Positions 10,012-20,719 of a stretch of DNA of 64,000 bases are shown here, one piece after another. Where the stretch lies: assembly GCA_027625915.1 (NCBI GenBank), contig JANTQA010000072.1, positions 310,001 to 374,000 on the forward strand, in the 5' to 3' direction. This DNA is from Anaeramoeba flamelloides. Its lineage: Eukaryota; Metamonada; Anaeramoebidae. The notes beneath the pieces were generated by a model. The model saw nothing but the letters and a program-made list of their open reading frames with translations. It was not told the DNA's origin and ran no database searches. How positions within the stretch are numbered: the first letter of the stretch is position 1; every line of letters begins with the position of its first letter. Both the position numbers and the translations under genes were made by a program.

Positions 10012-11115
10012 TAAAGTTTATTCACAAAATAATCAAAATTTCATAAATTCAAATTCTTGAAGATATTTTATATATTTTTTGGGAATAATGCCTTTTTTAA
10101 AAGTCTCTGGTTGGGTAAAAAGGTGTTTTTTTGGGATAAAAAATTACAAATAAACGGAAGGATGAATTTTTGTTTAATTCAACTTGATGATATTTACTTT
10201 GATAGATAATAATTAATAGTTTTCAAAATGTTTTACTCATCTAATAAAACTAGAATAGATTTAAAATTCCTAGTAATTAATATTCCATATCCGTAGAGTG
10301 TCGTAGCGTAACCAGGTTTTCTGTTTTATTTGTGAAGTGTTCTAGGTTTTTTTTACTTTTTAATTTTTGAAATTAATAGAGGATTTCTTAAATCATCTAT
10401 TCTATTTTAAAAATTAAAAAAAACTAATGATGCTTTGTCAGTATTTAAAAGAATGGAGAAAAATTCAAGATTTTACTCAATTCTTTTAAATTCTGGAAAA
10501 CTAAACGGAAGTGTCCGTAGAGTGCTGTGGAGTGCCTAGGTTTTCTTAGGTTTTTCTGTTTTATTTGTTAAGTGTCTAGGTTTTTTTGGGGTTTTCTATT
10601 TTATATGTGAAGTGTTCCAGGTTTTTTTCTACTTTTTGAAATAAAAAGAAAACTGTAATAAATTTTCGGTACATTTCAAAAAGTCAAAAAAACCTAACGA
10701 AAAATCTATTGATTTTTCAATAAACAGAAAACTCAAGAAAACCTAACGAAAAATCCAATAAAAATATTTTTTCAAATTTATAATAAAAAATAATTATTTT
10801 ATTGTCAATACAATTGAATATCTATTTGAAAGATATTCTTTAAATTTAAAATACTTTTAAAATTAATCCTAAATGACTTAGAACCGCTTAAATGTAAAAA
10901 AAAAAAATAATAATTCTTTTACTATTAAATTTCAAAAAAATCTTAATATGTCTACTGAAATTGGTTTTTCTAACTTTTTTTGTAAAATATCTTGAAAAAT
11001 AATTTTTGGTCCAAGACTTTTTTTTTATTAAAGAGTGTTTGTTATAAGTGAAGTTATCAAAAAGTGAAAAATTGGAAAAAGTTTAATTTTTTTTTGAAAA
11101 AATTTTTTCATTGTC
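10012..11115 (+). repeat. 1.1-kb dispersed repeat, copy 1
   Basis: This segment aligns by eye, in the same order, with about 57740-58890. Shared blocks include ccttttttaaaagtctct, aaaagaatggagaaaaat with ttttactcaattcttttaaa, and aagttatcaaaaagt near the end. Inside it are several small foldback modules of the type CTAGGTTTT...AAAACCTAACGA, with a gtagagtg motif between them (about 10295-10430 and 10505-10755). No open frame survives. The class is unknown: no LTR, poly-A or terminal inverted repeat was seen at its ends. Confidence 0.7.
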
Positions 11116-11450
11116 TTGAATACAGAAAACAAATCTGATCATTAATAGGAATTATTTTAAACAAATAAATTTGGAAGAGTGTGTAGCACCACCACCCAGT
11201 CTTGTTGGGTTGCTTTTTTATAAGTTAAGGAAAATTTATCAGGTTAGCATCCTATTATTCTTGCATTAATTTCAATTAGGCTTGATTTATTTCCTTTATG
11301 CGTAGCAATTGTTGGGCCAAACATTTCTGGGTGAATAATTGTAACCCTAAGACGGGTTCTGATTATTGGTTTGTTATCGACTGGTTTTACTTGTTTTTTT
11401 TCTTTTGGCAAGACTTTGTTTGGAAAAATAAAAAAAAAATATAAAGTAAA

Positions 11451-11492
11451 AAAAAAGAAAAAGAAAAGAAAAAGAAAAGAAAAAGAAAAGAA
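11451..11492. repeat. AAGAAA simple repeat in the RPS15 pseudogene
   Basis: Tandem aaagaa/aaaaga units adjoin the TTAA-type insertion, between the two homologous halves of the RPS15 remnant. Confidence 0.8.
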
Positions 11493-11652
11493 GGGTTTTT
11501 TTTTTTGACCAATTTCTAAATAAGAATTCCTTATCTTGAAATATGTTTAATATTGAAAATAAACAGAGTTTTCAAATCTAAGTAATTGGCAAAAATTTTC
11601 TCAATCTCTATTAAATTTAGGTAAAAAACTTTAATAGAGACTCGTCCCTTAA
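11493..11652 (-). mobile_element. Short TTAA-type element inside the RPS15 pseudogene
   Basis: On the minus strand it begins TTAA then GGGACGAGTC and continues with aatttaatagagatt, ttgccaattacttagattt and catatttcaagataagga. These blocks match the two ends of the 941-bp element at 55260-56200 (gggactagtc, ttgccaattacttagattt, catatttcaagataagga), so this looks like an internally deleted relative of about 155 bp. The distal end reads ccctt and lacks a clean TTAA, so that boundary is uncertain. Confidence 0.7.
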
Positions 11653-11887
11653 AAATTAGAATAAACAGAGCGATTAAAGAATTTAGATGGGAAAAGATCA
11701 TACTTCGTTTTCTTAGTCTTTTGATAAAAGGGGTGTGTCTTTTTGAAAGTCCCCGATTAAGTTTTCTTCTACAATAAGAATCTAAAAGTTCTGCGAATTT
11801 ATTCATTTTCATCTTGAAGAGGTTATCAAGTTCAACACCTAGATAGCCGTAAACACAGAAACTTCATTACTTTTTGGTTTGAGGCAT

Positions 11888-12108
11888 TTATTAAACCGAT
11901 GTTGAAATACTAAATTAATCGATTATATTCAGTAAAAGGTTTCCAGAGAAGCAATTTGAAAGCAATTGATAAAGTGATTGAAAAAATCTATTCTTAAACA
12001 ACTCTAATTCACAATTTGGAACAATTTGAAATATCCAAATAAAGTACTTTTCTGATCAATCAAAAATTTCATTTTTTTATCTTTTTTTTTTATTACTAAT
12101 ATTTACAT
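11888..12108. promoter_or_regulatory. Putative former divergent promoter, RPS15 remnant / RPL23
   Basis: This 221-bp spacer separates the start codon of the RPS15 pseudogene (minus) from that of RPL23 (plus). Head-to-head ribosomal protein genes sharing a short spacer suggest a bidirectional promoter, only the RPL23 side now being needed. No TATA or Inr motif is confidently identified; the 60 bases before the RPL23 ATG are T-rich. Confidence 0.35.
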
Positions 12109-12784
12109 ATGTCCAAAAGAGGAAGAGGTGGCGCCACAGGAAACAAATTCAAAATCTCAGTTGGTCTACCAACAGCAGCCATTGTTAATTGTGCAGACAA
12201 CACTGGTGCCAAAAATTTATATATTATTGGTGTTAAAGGTGTACAAGGAAGATTAAACAGATTACCTGGTGCAAGTGTTGGTGATATGGTAATTATTTAC
12301 TTGATTTTACGACTAATTTAATTCGATTTTTTACGCTTTTATTCTTGTGTTTTTTTTTTTTTTTTTTTAAAAATTACTTTCTTTCTTCCCAAATTACAGA
12401 TTATTTGTTCGGTCAAAAAAGGAAAGCCAGATCTCAGAAAAAAAGGTAAATAACTTGATCCAAAAAAAGAAAGACAAAGAAAAATAGAAAAAATTTCTTT
12501 GCTTTTTTTGTTTTATTTTGATTTTAGAATCCTTTTTGTTTAATTTTTTTTTGTTTAATGAAACCTGAATTTTTAATAACTAATTAGTTCTAGCTGGTGT
12601 TATTGTAAGACAAAAAAAAGCATGGAGAAGAAGAGAAGGTGTATATATCTTTTTCGAAGATAATGCTGGTGTAATTGTCAACCCAAACGGTGAAATGAAA
12701 GGATCTGTTGTCAATGGTCCAGTTGCTAAAGAGTGTGCAGATATTTGGCCAAGAATTGCAAGTAATGCTAGTTCAATCATCTAA
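12109..12784 (+). CDS. RPL23: 60S ribosomal protein L23 (uL14)
   Basis: Three exons, 12109-12288, 12400-12445 and 12588-12784, joined by GT-AG introns of 111 and 142 nt (phases 0 and 1), encode exactly 140 aa, the same length as human RPL23. Diagnostic strings are [29 protein letters not shown] [19 protein letters not shown], then [11 protein letters not shown] across the second splice, and [32 protein letters not shown] at the C-terminus. It is a structural large-subunit protein at the subunit interface near the sarcin-ricin loop. Codons are richer in G and C than the surroundings, as expected for a highly expressed gene. The introns show cag and tag acceptors. The gene is complete and looks functional. 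Confidence 0.97.
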
Positions 12785-12802
12785 AGGAAAATGAAAATGA
12801 AA

Positions 12803-12870
12803 ATGAAAAGGAAAAGGAAAAAGAAAAAGAAAAAGATCTTTCTCTTTTTTTCTTTTTCTTTTTTTATTTT
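12803..12870 (+). terminator. Purine/pyrimidine hairpin just after RPL23
   Basis: Starting about 20 nt after the stop codon, a run of gaaaag/aaaaag units meets a run of tctttt/tttttc units at agatct (about 12835-12840), forming a long potential hairpin in the 3' UTR. It could help 3'-end formation or stability; it may equally be a by-product of simple-sequence growth. Confidence 0.35.
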
Positions 12871-14559
12871 TTGATTTTTCAAAAAGCTAACTCAACCGAC
12901 AAATTTATTTAGAGTCACAATAAATAAAAATAAAAATAAAAAAAAAAAAAAAAAAAAAACCTTAAACTTTTTAAGGTATGGTAAAAATAAATATGAACTT
13001 ATAAAACTTATTGCATTGTTATCTTTTTTTGGGAAATTTTAATACTAAATAATCCAAAATTCTTTTCAGTCACTCCTTATCTTAATTTAAAATTCATTAG
13101 AAATACAAGAAACTGTTACAAAATAAGTGCTGACTACAAGTTTGATAAACGGATGCACTCAGACTGTTTAAAGTGTGTGAATTAAACACTTTGACGTACC
13201 ATTTTTAAAACTTTTATTATTCACTTTTTTAAAACAGATTTCTGTTTTCACTTTCGAAATATAAAATACATGTTGATCAGAAGGAAAAAAAAATTTTTTG
13301 GTTATAATAAATTATCAAATATTATCAGAGTTCACATTTTGATTCTTTTTCGAAAAAAACCACAAATAATTCTTTTTTTGAGTCCATCTAATCAAATGAT
13401 TATTTTTGATTCCAATGATTAGTCTCAACTTATTTCTTGTTGAAATTCGGTTTTTCATAGGAAACCCATTATTCTCAAAATTTAAATAATTAATATTTTT
13501 TTTTTTTTAGATTATAAAACAGAATTTAATATTTCTTAAAAAATAAATATTTGAGGTTTTTCTTCTCAGGGATTTAGTTTAAATCATCTTTTCTCTAATC
13601 CTGTTATTTTTTTTTATGTTTATTCATGATAAGAAAATTATTTTACTTTGAGAAATAGAATCTTTTTTTTTTTTTTTTAATATAGTTTTGGTTTCAAATA
13701 AAAAATTCTTTTTTTGATTCCATTGGCATCAGAATAAAATAATTTGGATATATTTTTGAAATTTTTATTCTTAAAAGGGGGCTTGTACATGTAGAAAATG
13801 TTTAAAAAAAATTGGTTTTATTTGGAATCATTTTAATATAATGATTCCAAATTTTAAATTTTTGTGATTTTAATAATTCCAAAAAAGGAATCATTTCGGG
13901 ATCTTTGTCAATACTGAATATTGTCTGAAAAGGAACAAGGTTATTTTTTGTTTATTTAAAAAATTCACAATTTTTTATAGTGTTTTTAAAGCCAAAATTA
14001 ATAAAAGTGGACTAACCAATTATGAAAAAATCGCTTTTTTATTTGTTTTGCCGATATATAATTAATTTCAATTATTTGCTAAATAAATAATTATCCTGGT
14101 TTAAAATTAGTTTTATACCGGTTTAACAATAAAAGGCAGATCCAAGAGATCCTTGTTTCGTTTTTATTCAACTTGGGGTGGATGGCCATTTGGTTGTTAT
14201 TATTGTCACTGTTTTTGTTAAATTAAACGTTTTTTGGAATTACGATTTGGTCTTGTTCTTGTTCTTTCACTTGATTTTGATGAAGATTTTCTTTTTTTTT
14301 GGGTGTGTGTTTTTTTATTTTGTTGTTGGGGTTGTTTTTCACATGTTTGAAATGTTTTATCTTTTATTATACTTTAATTATTTTTTTTATTGGGGGGGGG
14401 GTTAAAGAAATTTTTTCAGCGTTAGAATAAAAAGACAAGAAGAAAAATAAATAAAATATTATAATAAAAAATAAATATATTGTGTATATAACCAAATTAA
14501 AAATATATTATGGATTTCTTTTTTTCAGCATTTGTATAATTGGGTAAAATATTTGATTT
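12871..14559. other. Repeat-poor AT-rich intergenic DNA with a G10 run
   Basis: No gene was recognised. The segment has poly-A/T tracts, short stretches such as gattccaat repeated around 13.39-13.87 kb, and a G-homopolymer of 10 at 14392-14401, rare for such AT-rich DNA. A plus-strand frame at 14178-14405 is hydrophobic T-rich sequence and is not accepted as a gene. Confidence 0.5.
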
Positions 14560-14760
14560 TATAGCCAGTTCCACTTTTAAGATACCAAATTTTAATGGAA
14601 AATAAGGCACAAAAAAAAAAAATTTAAATTAATACACAATTTTCCGATTTAAGTAAAACTTTTGAGAAAAAATATTCAGAATTTTTGTCACTTAATTTGG
14701 AATTATTTCGAACTTTAAATTTGGTTGAAAGTTTGTTCCTTAATTGTGGATCTGACTGTA
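14560..14760. mobile_element. 197-bp TA-flanked foldback MITE, diverged copy
   Basis: The left end tagccagttccacttttaag and right end gatctgactg are flanked by TA (14560-14561, 14759-14760), giving 197 bp, the same length as the copy at 9277-9473. Internal pairing has decayed, so it is older than the 9.3-kb copy. Confidence 0.8.
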
Positions 14761-15039
14761 ATCAATACTTCGAAACTCCGGATATATCTTATACGTGTAT
14801 AAACTCTTCTATAATTCATAAGGCGGATAACAGTCCAATCCAAATATTATCAATAATAGATATAAAATTCATAACCTATGATTAATAATGTAATTATGTT
14901 TTAGTTAATATATTATTATTTATTTATTTTTAAGGATTGGGGTAAAATATATGATTTGACTCGTTTTTTTTAATAAAATGTAAAAATGTTTAGACATCGA
15001 CATTGAGGAAGATTAATACTATAAAAATTGTAACTAGAG

Positions 15040-15800
15040 TTTTTTTTTTGGGGGGGTAGATACATCTTACCATTTCGAAAGTTTTTACTGTTCTAAAAAT
15101 ACTGAAAAATATTTTTTGGGTGTCACAAGATATTGAAATTGAAAAAAAAAAAAACATCATTCGCTCCCCGATTTGTGAAAAAAGGAAACAAGGTAATTCA
15201 GAGTTGAATCTATTATTTTTCAATCTTGGGAACATTTTTTTTTTAATTAAAATTTTGGTTTTATTCAATTTGATATTGGATCTTGAAAGGCGTTGATACG
15301 AAGGCCTGATATTAATCCTAAAAAAAAAAAATACAGATCTGATCAAGTTGTGTATTTGGAAGGAAATTTTTTTAATTTGAAAATCAAGTAAGAAAGATTA
15401 CCCTTTCCAATAAATTTGTTAAAATCGTGAATGTTAAAAAACAATTGAAAAGGTTTATTTTCGAATATCCTTTTTCTATATCTTATTGTTTTGTATGGAC
15501 CCAAGTTAGATATTACATTAATTTATAACCTTGGATTTCTCGCCTCATTGCATTTTATTATTTTTTCACAAAACATTTTTTTCCTAATCTATTTTCAAAT
15601 TTTTATTTTCAAATATTTTTAGATTATACCAAACCAAAAAAAGGATGCTGTTTTAAGGGTTAAAACTACAGTATTAAATTATCAAAATCAAAAAAAAAAA
15701 AACAAGATCCATAAAGTTCAAACTGAAGTAAATGTATAAATTGATTAAAAATTTCATCCTGATTCAGAATTATTTTGGGTTTTTTCAACAAACGAAACAA
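15040..15800 (+). repeat. 0.7-kb dispersed repeat, copy 1
   Basis: It aligns in order with 42095-42790. Shared stretches include tactg..aaaaa then ttttt(g)gGTGTCA/GAGTGCC, gatattgaaa, gtaattcag.gttgaatct, cctttccaataaatttgtt, ttctatatctt, ttggatttct, aaagttcaa and gattcagaattattttgg. A third partial copy lies at 21110-21400. No frame, LTR or poly-A is evident; class unknown. Confidence 0.75.
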
Positions 15801-15896
15801 ATAAAATTCAATTGTATACCTAAGTTCAAATCAATTTTGAAAATAAATCCCATGATATTTTCGTTAAAATTTAAATTTGGAATGCAATTTGTCTTG

Positions 15897-16339
15897 ACCA
15901 TTGTGTAAAAAAAGTGAAACATGGAAAAAAAGTTAAACAAGGTTTTTAATTGGGAACATTACTGAAAATTCAAAGTAAATCCAATGAAAAAAAGAATAAA
16001 TAAATAAACAAATAAAGACAAAATCAAGTATTCACCAAAATAGCAGTTTTATTAATTCTATCTTTTGGTATGGGCTTTTCTTTGGTTGATCAATTATAAA
16101 AAATTTGTTCAAAAAATTGACTATTTTTGAGATCTCCAAAACATGTTCAATTTCGATAAATCAGGTAGATTTAAATTGTATTTGTTGTGTTGATTAAAAA
16201 TAATATAATGGGTTATTATTTGAAGTTAATTGGTTTCTTCTTTTTATTGATTTTACTTTTTGTTTTCAGTAATGTTACTGTTACCAATTAAAAACCCTGT
16301 TGAACTTTTTTTTTAGTGTCACTTTTTTTCCACAAAGGT
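15897..16339 (-). mobile_element. TIR element, ACCGTTGTGG family, copy 1 (443 bp)
   Basis: Ends accattgtg and cacaaaggt belong to long inverted repeats. On both sides an aaaaaaagtgaaac-type block is followed by gtttttaattgg and aacattactgaaaa reading inward. The interior is the reverse complement of the copy at 32442-32860 (for example gggttattatttgaagttaa). Non-coding. Confidence 0.85.
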
Positions 16340-18405
16340 GAACATTTTTTCAGAATTTTCTCAATTTTTTTAGACTTTTTGAGTTTTTTGGGATTTAAAT
16401 TTTCTCTTAAATTACTCTTTTTTTTGAGATAAGTTTTTCAATTTGATCCTTTCTTTTTAGAATTGTTTTTTAAATAATAGGACTTTAAGAAACCAACGAC
16501 ATATTTAATTAGGGTTTATAATTGGTTTCTTTGATCAGTTGATGTACAGACCATTTATAACAAAAAAACACGCCTTTTATTTTGAAACACAGATTAAACT
16601 TTCTGAACGCTTTATTTTAACAACAGTAAAGGAAAACTCTTAATTTGACATTCAGCTTTCGAACAAAACGATCAATTATTAATAATTCAATAAATCATCA
16701 AATTCTGTATTTGTAATGGGGATAATAAGAAGACAACTTTCTTTTATAGAATTAGAAGATTTTATTTGCCTTAGATCTCGCTAAAAATTCTTTTTTGAAA
16801 AGCTGATTGAAAATTTTTTTCAATTTCTTTTGTAACAAATAGTACTTTGAATAAATTATAAACCCAGAATTGAATTTATTTAGAATTTTTCAGAATTTAA
16901 CCTTTTTTTCTTGTTACTTTTTGATTTTTCAAGTCAAAATTTGTTTCAAAAATAAACTCTATTTTTATGAGAATAATTTTAATTTTGATCTTACATTTTA
17001 GAATTTCTTTTAGAAAATAAGATACTTAAGAAATCAATACCATGTTTTCTTATTGTTCATTGACGGTGTTTGGTTAATCATTTAATGTGTAAATTTTCTC
17101 TAAATAAGATATAGACTTTTTAATTTTGAAATACGGTTAATACTTTTCTACACTTGTTATTTCAACAGCTTTAGTGGAAAAATCGATACTGGTTGTTTGA
17201 ACAATAGTGGTTCTCTAAAACTATCTAAACACATTTAACTTGGTCAATAAAAGGTACTTTAAAATGATATTTTCTTTCCTTTTCAAAAAAACTGTTGTCA
17301 AAAATTTAAAATTAAATTCGATCTTGGAATTTTAAATTTATAGTCTATTTAAGCGAAAAAAATAGAACTTGAATTTTCGTTAAGAAATTGTCTTTCTAAC
17401 TGTTGTAATTTCCATTTCATGGTTTTTGGTTGTTTAGTTAAAAAAGAGAATTATTGTGTTTCAATATTCTTTCTTTTATTGGATTTTTTGTTCCTCTCAA
17501 AAATCCTTTACCAAAAAAAAAAAAACTTTCGAGTAGAAAAAAGTTTTGTTGGTTCTCTGTGCCTATAGCCGCCTTTGGGCGTTTTTGTGAGACAGATCTT
17601 TTGAAATAATTTCGGGTTAATAATTCTAAAAAAAAATTCATAGTCATTCTGATCATGTTAACTTTCGGTGATTGTAGGGTAATTTTTTAAAAGTTAAAAA
17701 TTGCTTATTTTCTTTCTGATGATTTTTGAAATAAAAAAAACAACAAAAGAACACTTTTTTTTCCACCAAATAATAGAACATCGTATATCTGATATAGATT
17801 GTTTACTCCAAAACTAAGCTAGTATATTTTTTAAATTTCGAAATTAGAAAAGAATATCCGATCAAGTCCTTCAAAAACAAAAAGAAACGTAAATAATTCC
17901 TTTGATCACTTTTTGCCATAAAACATCGAAAAATGGAATACTTTTTGGAAATGAAATTAAAACGGTGTCCTTGGGAATAATATATACTTTTTGGTTCATG
18001 TTTAAAAAAGCGTTATTGACCAAGTTTTTTCTCCTCTGGAAAACGAAACCCATCTTCAATTTTTTCAGAAAATAAAATTAAGTAATGCTAAAGTCTTTCA
18101 AGACAGTTAAAAACAATTTGTCAAGTATAAATCTGAAACATTTTTTTTAGGATACATTAAGAAAAGAGTAAAAAAATTTTTTTTTCTTCGTTTTTTTAAT
18201 TTTTTTCTTTGATTTGTTTAAAAAATGTTCAAATTACTCAAACATAAATAAACAACCTTTTTCACAAAAATTAAAAAACTATTTGTTTCCAAAAACAAAA
18301 ATAAAAACAAAAAACAAAAAACAAAAACAAAAACAAAAAAAATATTATTATTAAAAATTATTTTGTGTGTATTCCACTTCCCACAACACGTAAATAGACT
18401 TCGGA
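16340..18405. other. AT-rich intergenic DNA, no gene accepted
   Basis: No protein-like frame was seen. Two minus-strand frames at 17438-17656 and 17871-18059 lack homology and sit in AT-rich sequence. The last 200 bases hold an A/C-rich aaaaaca repeat (18290-18340) just before the 421-aa gene. Confidence 0.45.
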
Positions 18406-19671
18406 ATGAGCCACTCACCTAAAAAAAAACAAACCAAAACCAGTAAACAAGCAAAGGTAGGATCGTGTTCATTTCGAAAAAGATTAAAGTTGCTATTGAA
18501 AGTGCGCCCTGATGGTGTTGAGGGGCTTACCACTCTCCATTTAGAACTACTCAAAAAAGGCAACAATTTGAAAAACGAATTGGTTAGCAAGATCAAGCCC
18601 CCAACACAAGTGAAGATTAAAAGGGACTGTATTGCCGATCTCGTCAATCTAATTCACAGGCCGAAAAAATCCATCCAAAGGGGGCTTGCCACATATTTTC
18701 GTGTCTCTTTTGGGCTCTATAACATTTCAAATTATTCGAGAGAGTGGCTTGTTTTTGGTCCAAAGACTGAACAACCAAAGCGAAAACGAATGCAAAAAAA
18801 GGGACTTGGGACAAATTTCCAGAAAAACAAGCCTTTAGCTAAAAAATTAACAAAACTAAAGCGAGCACAATCCTTTTCTCTTACACAAACCAACCTGAAA
18901 TTAAAGACACAAAAAAAAAGCCTACTGGATCAGGAACAAGAACAAGAACAAGAAAAAGAACAGGATCAGGAACAAGAACAAAAACAAAAACAAGAAAAGG
19001 AAAAGGGGAGTAGTTTAAAGAAAGGAAGAAACCAAAAAAAACATAGTTTAAAATACGACCGAATAAAAATCAAAAAACAAAAATCCGAGTCAAACATTTG
19101 GAGATCTAATTCTTTTGAAAGGAAGAGAAAAAAAAAACCCACAAGTAATGAAAAAATTTTGCCAAGCAAATATAAAAGGAAACGAATAGTTCTTTCTCGA
19201 CGCCACAGCCTTCTCCAATTATCAACAAATACTGTCAGTAAGAATGAGAATGAGAATGAGAATGTGGATGTGAACAAAGATAATTTATATCATTACAGCA
19301 ATAGCAACGAAGAGGGTGAGGGAAAGAATGATCAATTCGAAAAAGAAAAATTTGAGTTTGAGAACAATAATGATCATCCGTATGATCTCAACATAGACAA
19401 GAATGAAAAAAATCTTCCTCAAAGACAATCCTCCCTGGAATTAATAGAAACAACAACTTCAATCCCTGATTTCCATTGGTACCCCACATATTATCATGAG
19501 AGCATGGATCTTGATCTAGGTTGTCTCGGAGACGAATTTGTTATCAAAAAAAAAAAACCTTCACTCCTTGACAACGTTGATCTTAATTATCTTCAAAATG
19601 ATCAAGAACAATGTTATTGGTTCGACACAGACATACAAAACGAAAACGAAACTCTGCGTTGGTTTAATTAA
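18406..19671 (+). CDS. Unrecognised basic/low-complexity 421-aa protein
   Basis: Intronless frame starting at ATG 18406. Residues about 20-125 look like a folded domain with normal composition (for example RVRPDGVEG-like KVRPDGVEGLTTLHLELL, IKRDCIADLVNLIH, SIQRGLATYFRVSFGLYN and SREWLVFGP). Then follow basic K/R/Q and EQ-repeat tracts (about 125-265), N/E-rich sequence, and a more acidic, aromatic C-terminus (WYPTYYHESMDLDLGCLGDE and YWFDTDIQNENETLRWF). The basic middle plus acidic C-terminus would fit a nuclear regulator, but this is a guess. No signal peptide or membrane segment. Base composition is clearly richer in G and C than the flanks, supporting real coding. Confidence 0.8.
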   Translation: MSHSPKKKQTKTSKQAKVGSCSFRKRLKLLLKVRPDGVEGLTTLHLELLKKGNNLKNELVSKIKPPTQVKIKRDCIADLVNLIHRPKKSIQRGLATYFRVSFGLYNISNYSREWLVFGPKTEQPKRKRMQKKGLGTNFQKNKPLAKKLTKLKRAQSFSLTQTNLKLKTQKKSLLDQEQEQEQEKEQDQEQEQKQKQEKEKGSSLKKGRNQKKHSLKYDRIKIKKQKSESNIWRSNSFERKRKKKPTSNEKILPSKYKRKRIVLSRRHSLLQLSTNTVSKNENENENVDVNKDNLYHYSNSNEEGEGKNDQFEKEKFEFENNNDHPYDLNIDKNEKNLPQRQSSLELIETTTSIPDFHWYPTYYHESMDLDLGCLGDEFVIKKKKPSLLDNVDLNYLQNDQEQCYWFDTDIQNENETLRWFN

Positions 19672-20719
19672 CCCTATTTAACCACATTATTTTTAAGATT
19701 TTACTTTTTAATATTGGTTTGTTTTTTCTTTTTATTATTATTTTTTTTTTTAATTCTGGATTTTTCCCAAAATTTTTTTGATAATACTTCTATATTGTTT
19801 AAAAATATTCACTTTTATTTTTTTTTTTTTATTTTATTTTTTATTCCTTTTTTTTTTTTTTTGTGATTAATAACATTTTGTAAAATTCCTTTTCAAGAAT
19901 GTTATGCTCTGTTCTGTTCGGTGAAAAGATTTTCTATTTCAATTATTTTGATTTTTTATGGAAATATAATTTGACGTTTAAGCTGAAAAAAATATTTATG
20001 TAAAAATGAATTTTACAAAAATTATTTCTCAAAACAAAAAATAAACAAAGAAAAGAGAAAAGTAAAGAAAAGAAAAGAAAAGAAAAGTAAAGAAAATAAA
20101 AGGAAGAGAAGAGAAAAGAAAAGAAAAGATAAAAAATGGAGACATACTATATAATTGTGTTAATCATTAAGCTTCTTTTTTTATTTATTATTTGTCGACT
20201 ATTATGTGTTATATTTTTCTTCATTTTTTAATTTAAAACTAAAACTTTGAAATTTCCAATAAAAAATACAATAAAAAAATAAAAAAATCAGTTTATTTTT
20301 ATAATTTTTATATTTTCTTTTCTGTGTGATATATTACTCAACAATTTTTTTTTATTCATATACTTTACTTTTGAATTTCTAAGAGTAAAAATTATTCAAA
20401 AAACTGAAAAACTGGAATAATTCAAATTTTAATTTATTGAAGGTAGGTATTATTTCCACCCTTTTGAAATTTTTACGGCTGAGAATATTTCTGAAAAATG
20501 ATTTTTTGAGTGTCAAAATATATTGAAACTATGAATTCAAAATTTTTAACACACCAAAATTCAATTTTTAAAAAAAATTCTAATTTATCCAATTCTTGAA
20601 GAAATACCAAATTAGAACCATTCACTAATTGAAATACCGACAATGGTTTATAAATTACAATAACTTCAAAACAAAAAACAAACAATTATCAATGCGAGTT
20701 AATTATCGGAATGCTAAAA
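19672..20719. other. 3' flank of the 421-aa gene, poly-T and repeat remnants
   Basis: Long T and A runs follow the stop codon. About 20440-20560 holds a short match (ttttttgagtgtca..atattgaaact) to the 0.7-kb dispersed repeat. No gene seen. Confidence 0.5.
20045..20135 (+). repeat. AAGAAAAG simple repeat
   Basis: Purine-only tandem units of agaaa/agaaaa with occasional taaag or ggaag interruptions. Confidence 0.85.

Larger units (their letters stand above)
11138..11887 (-). pseudogene. RPS15: Ribosomal protein S15 (uS19) pseudogene
   Basis: Translated minus-strand pieces match eukaryotic RPS15 in order. First comes MPQTKK (start 11887). Then GVELDNL, MKMNKFAELL, RRKLNRGLSKRH and IKRLRKR match the family's GVDLDQLL...RRRLNRGL...LLKRLRKA. 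Then IRTRLRVTIIHPEM matches VKTHLRDMIILPEM, followed by KFSLTYK and GGGATHSSKFICLK, matching EFSITYK and GIGATHSSRFIPLK. It is broken: TAA TGA follows MPQTKK, a TAA replaces the Tyr of IGHY, and a frameshift lies between KFSLTYKK and GGGATHSS. About 160-280 nt of foreign DNA also separates the two halves, including a TTAA-type element. No intact copy is in the window, so the functional RPS15 must be elsewhere. Confidence 0.88.

Noticed and set aside
11451-11492. CRISPR-like or regulatory tandem array
   Set aside because: It is a plain purine microsatellite; no spacers, and the host is a eukaryote.
12580-12780. Minus-strand frame over RPL23 exon 3
   Set aside because: Antisense shadow of a fully supported ribosomal protein exon.
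15040-15800. LTR of a retrotransposon for the 0.7-kb dispersed repeat
   Set aside because: No TG...CA ends, no flanking duplication, no primer-binding site and no gag or pol sequence nearby.
18351-19277. Minus-strand frames opposite the 421-aa gene
   Set aside because: Composition is that of a reversed basic low-complexity gene; the plus-strand frame is longer and protein-like.
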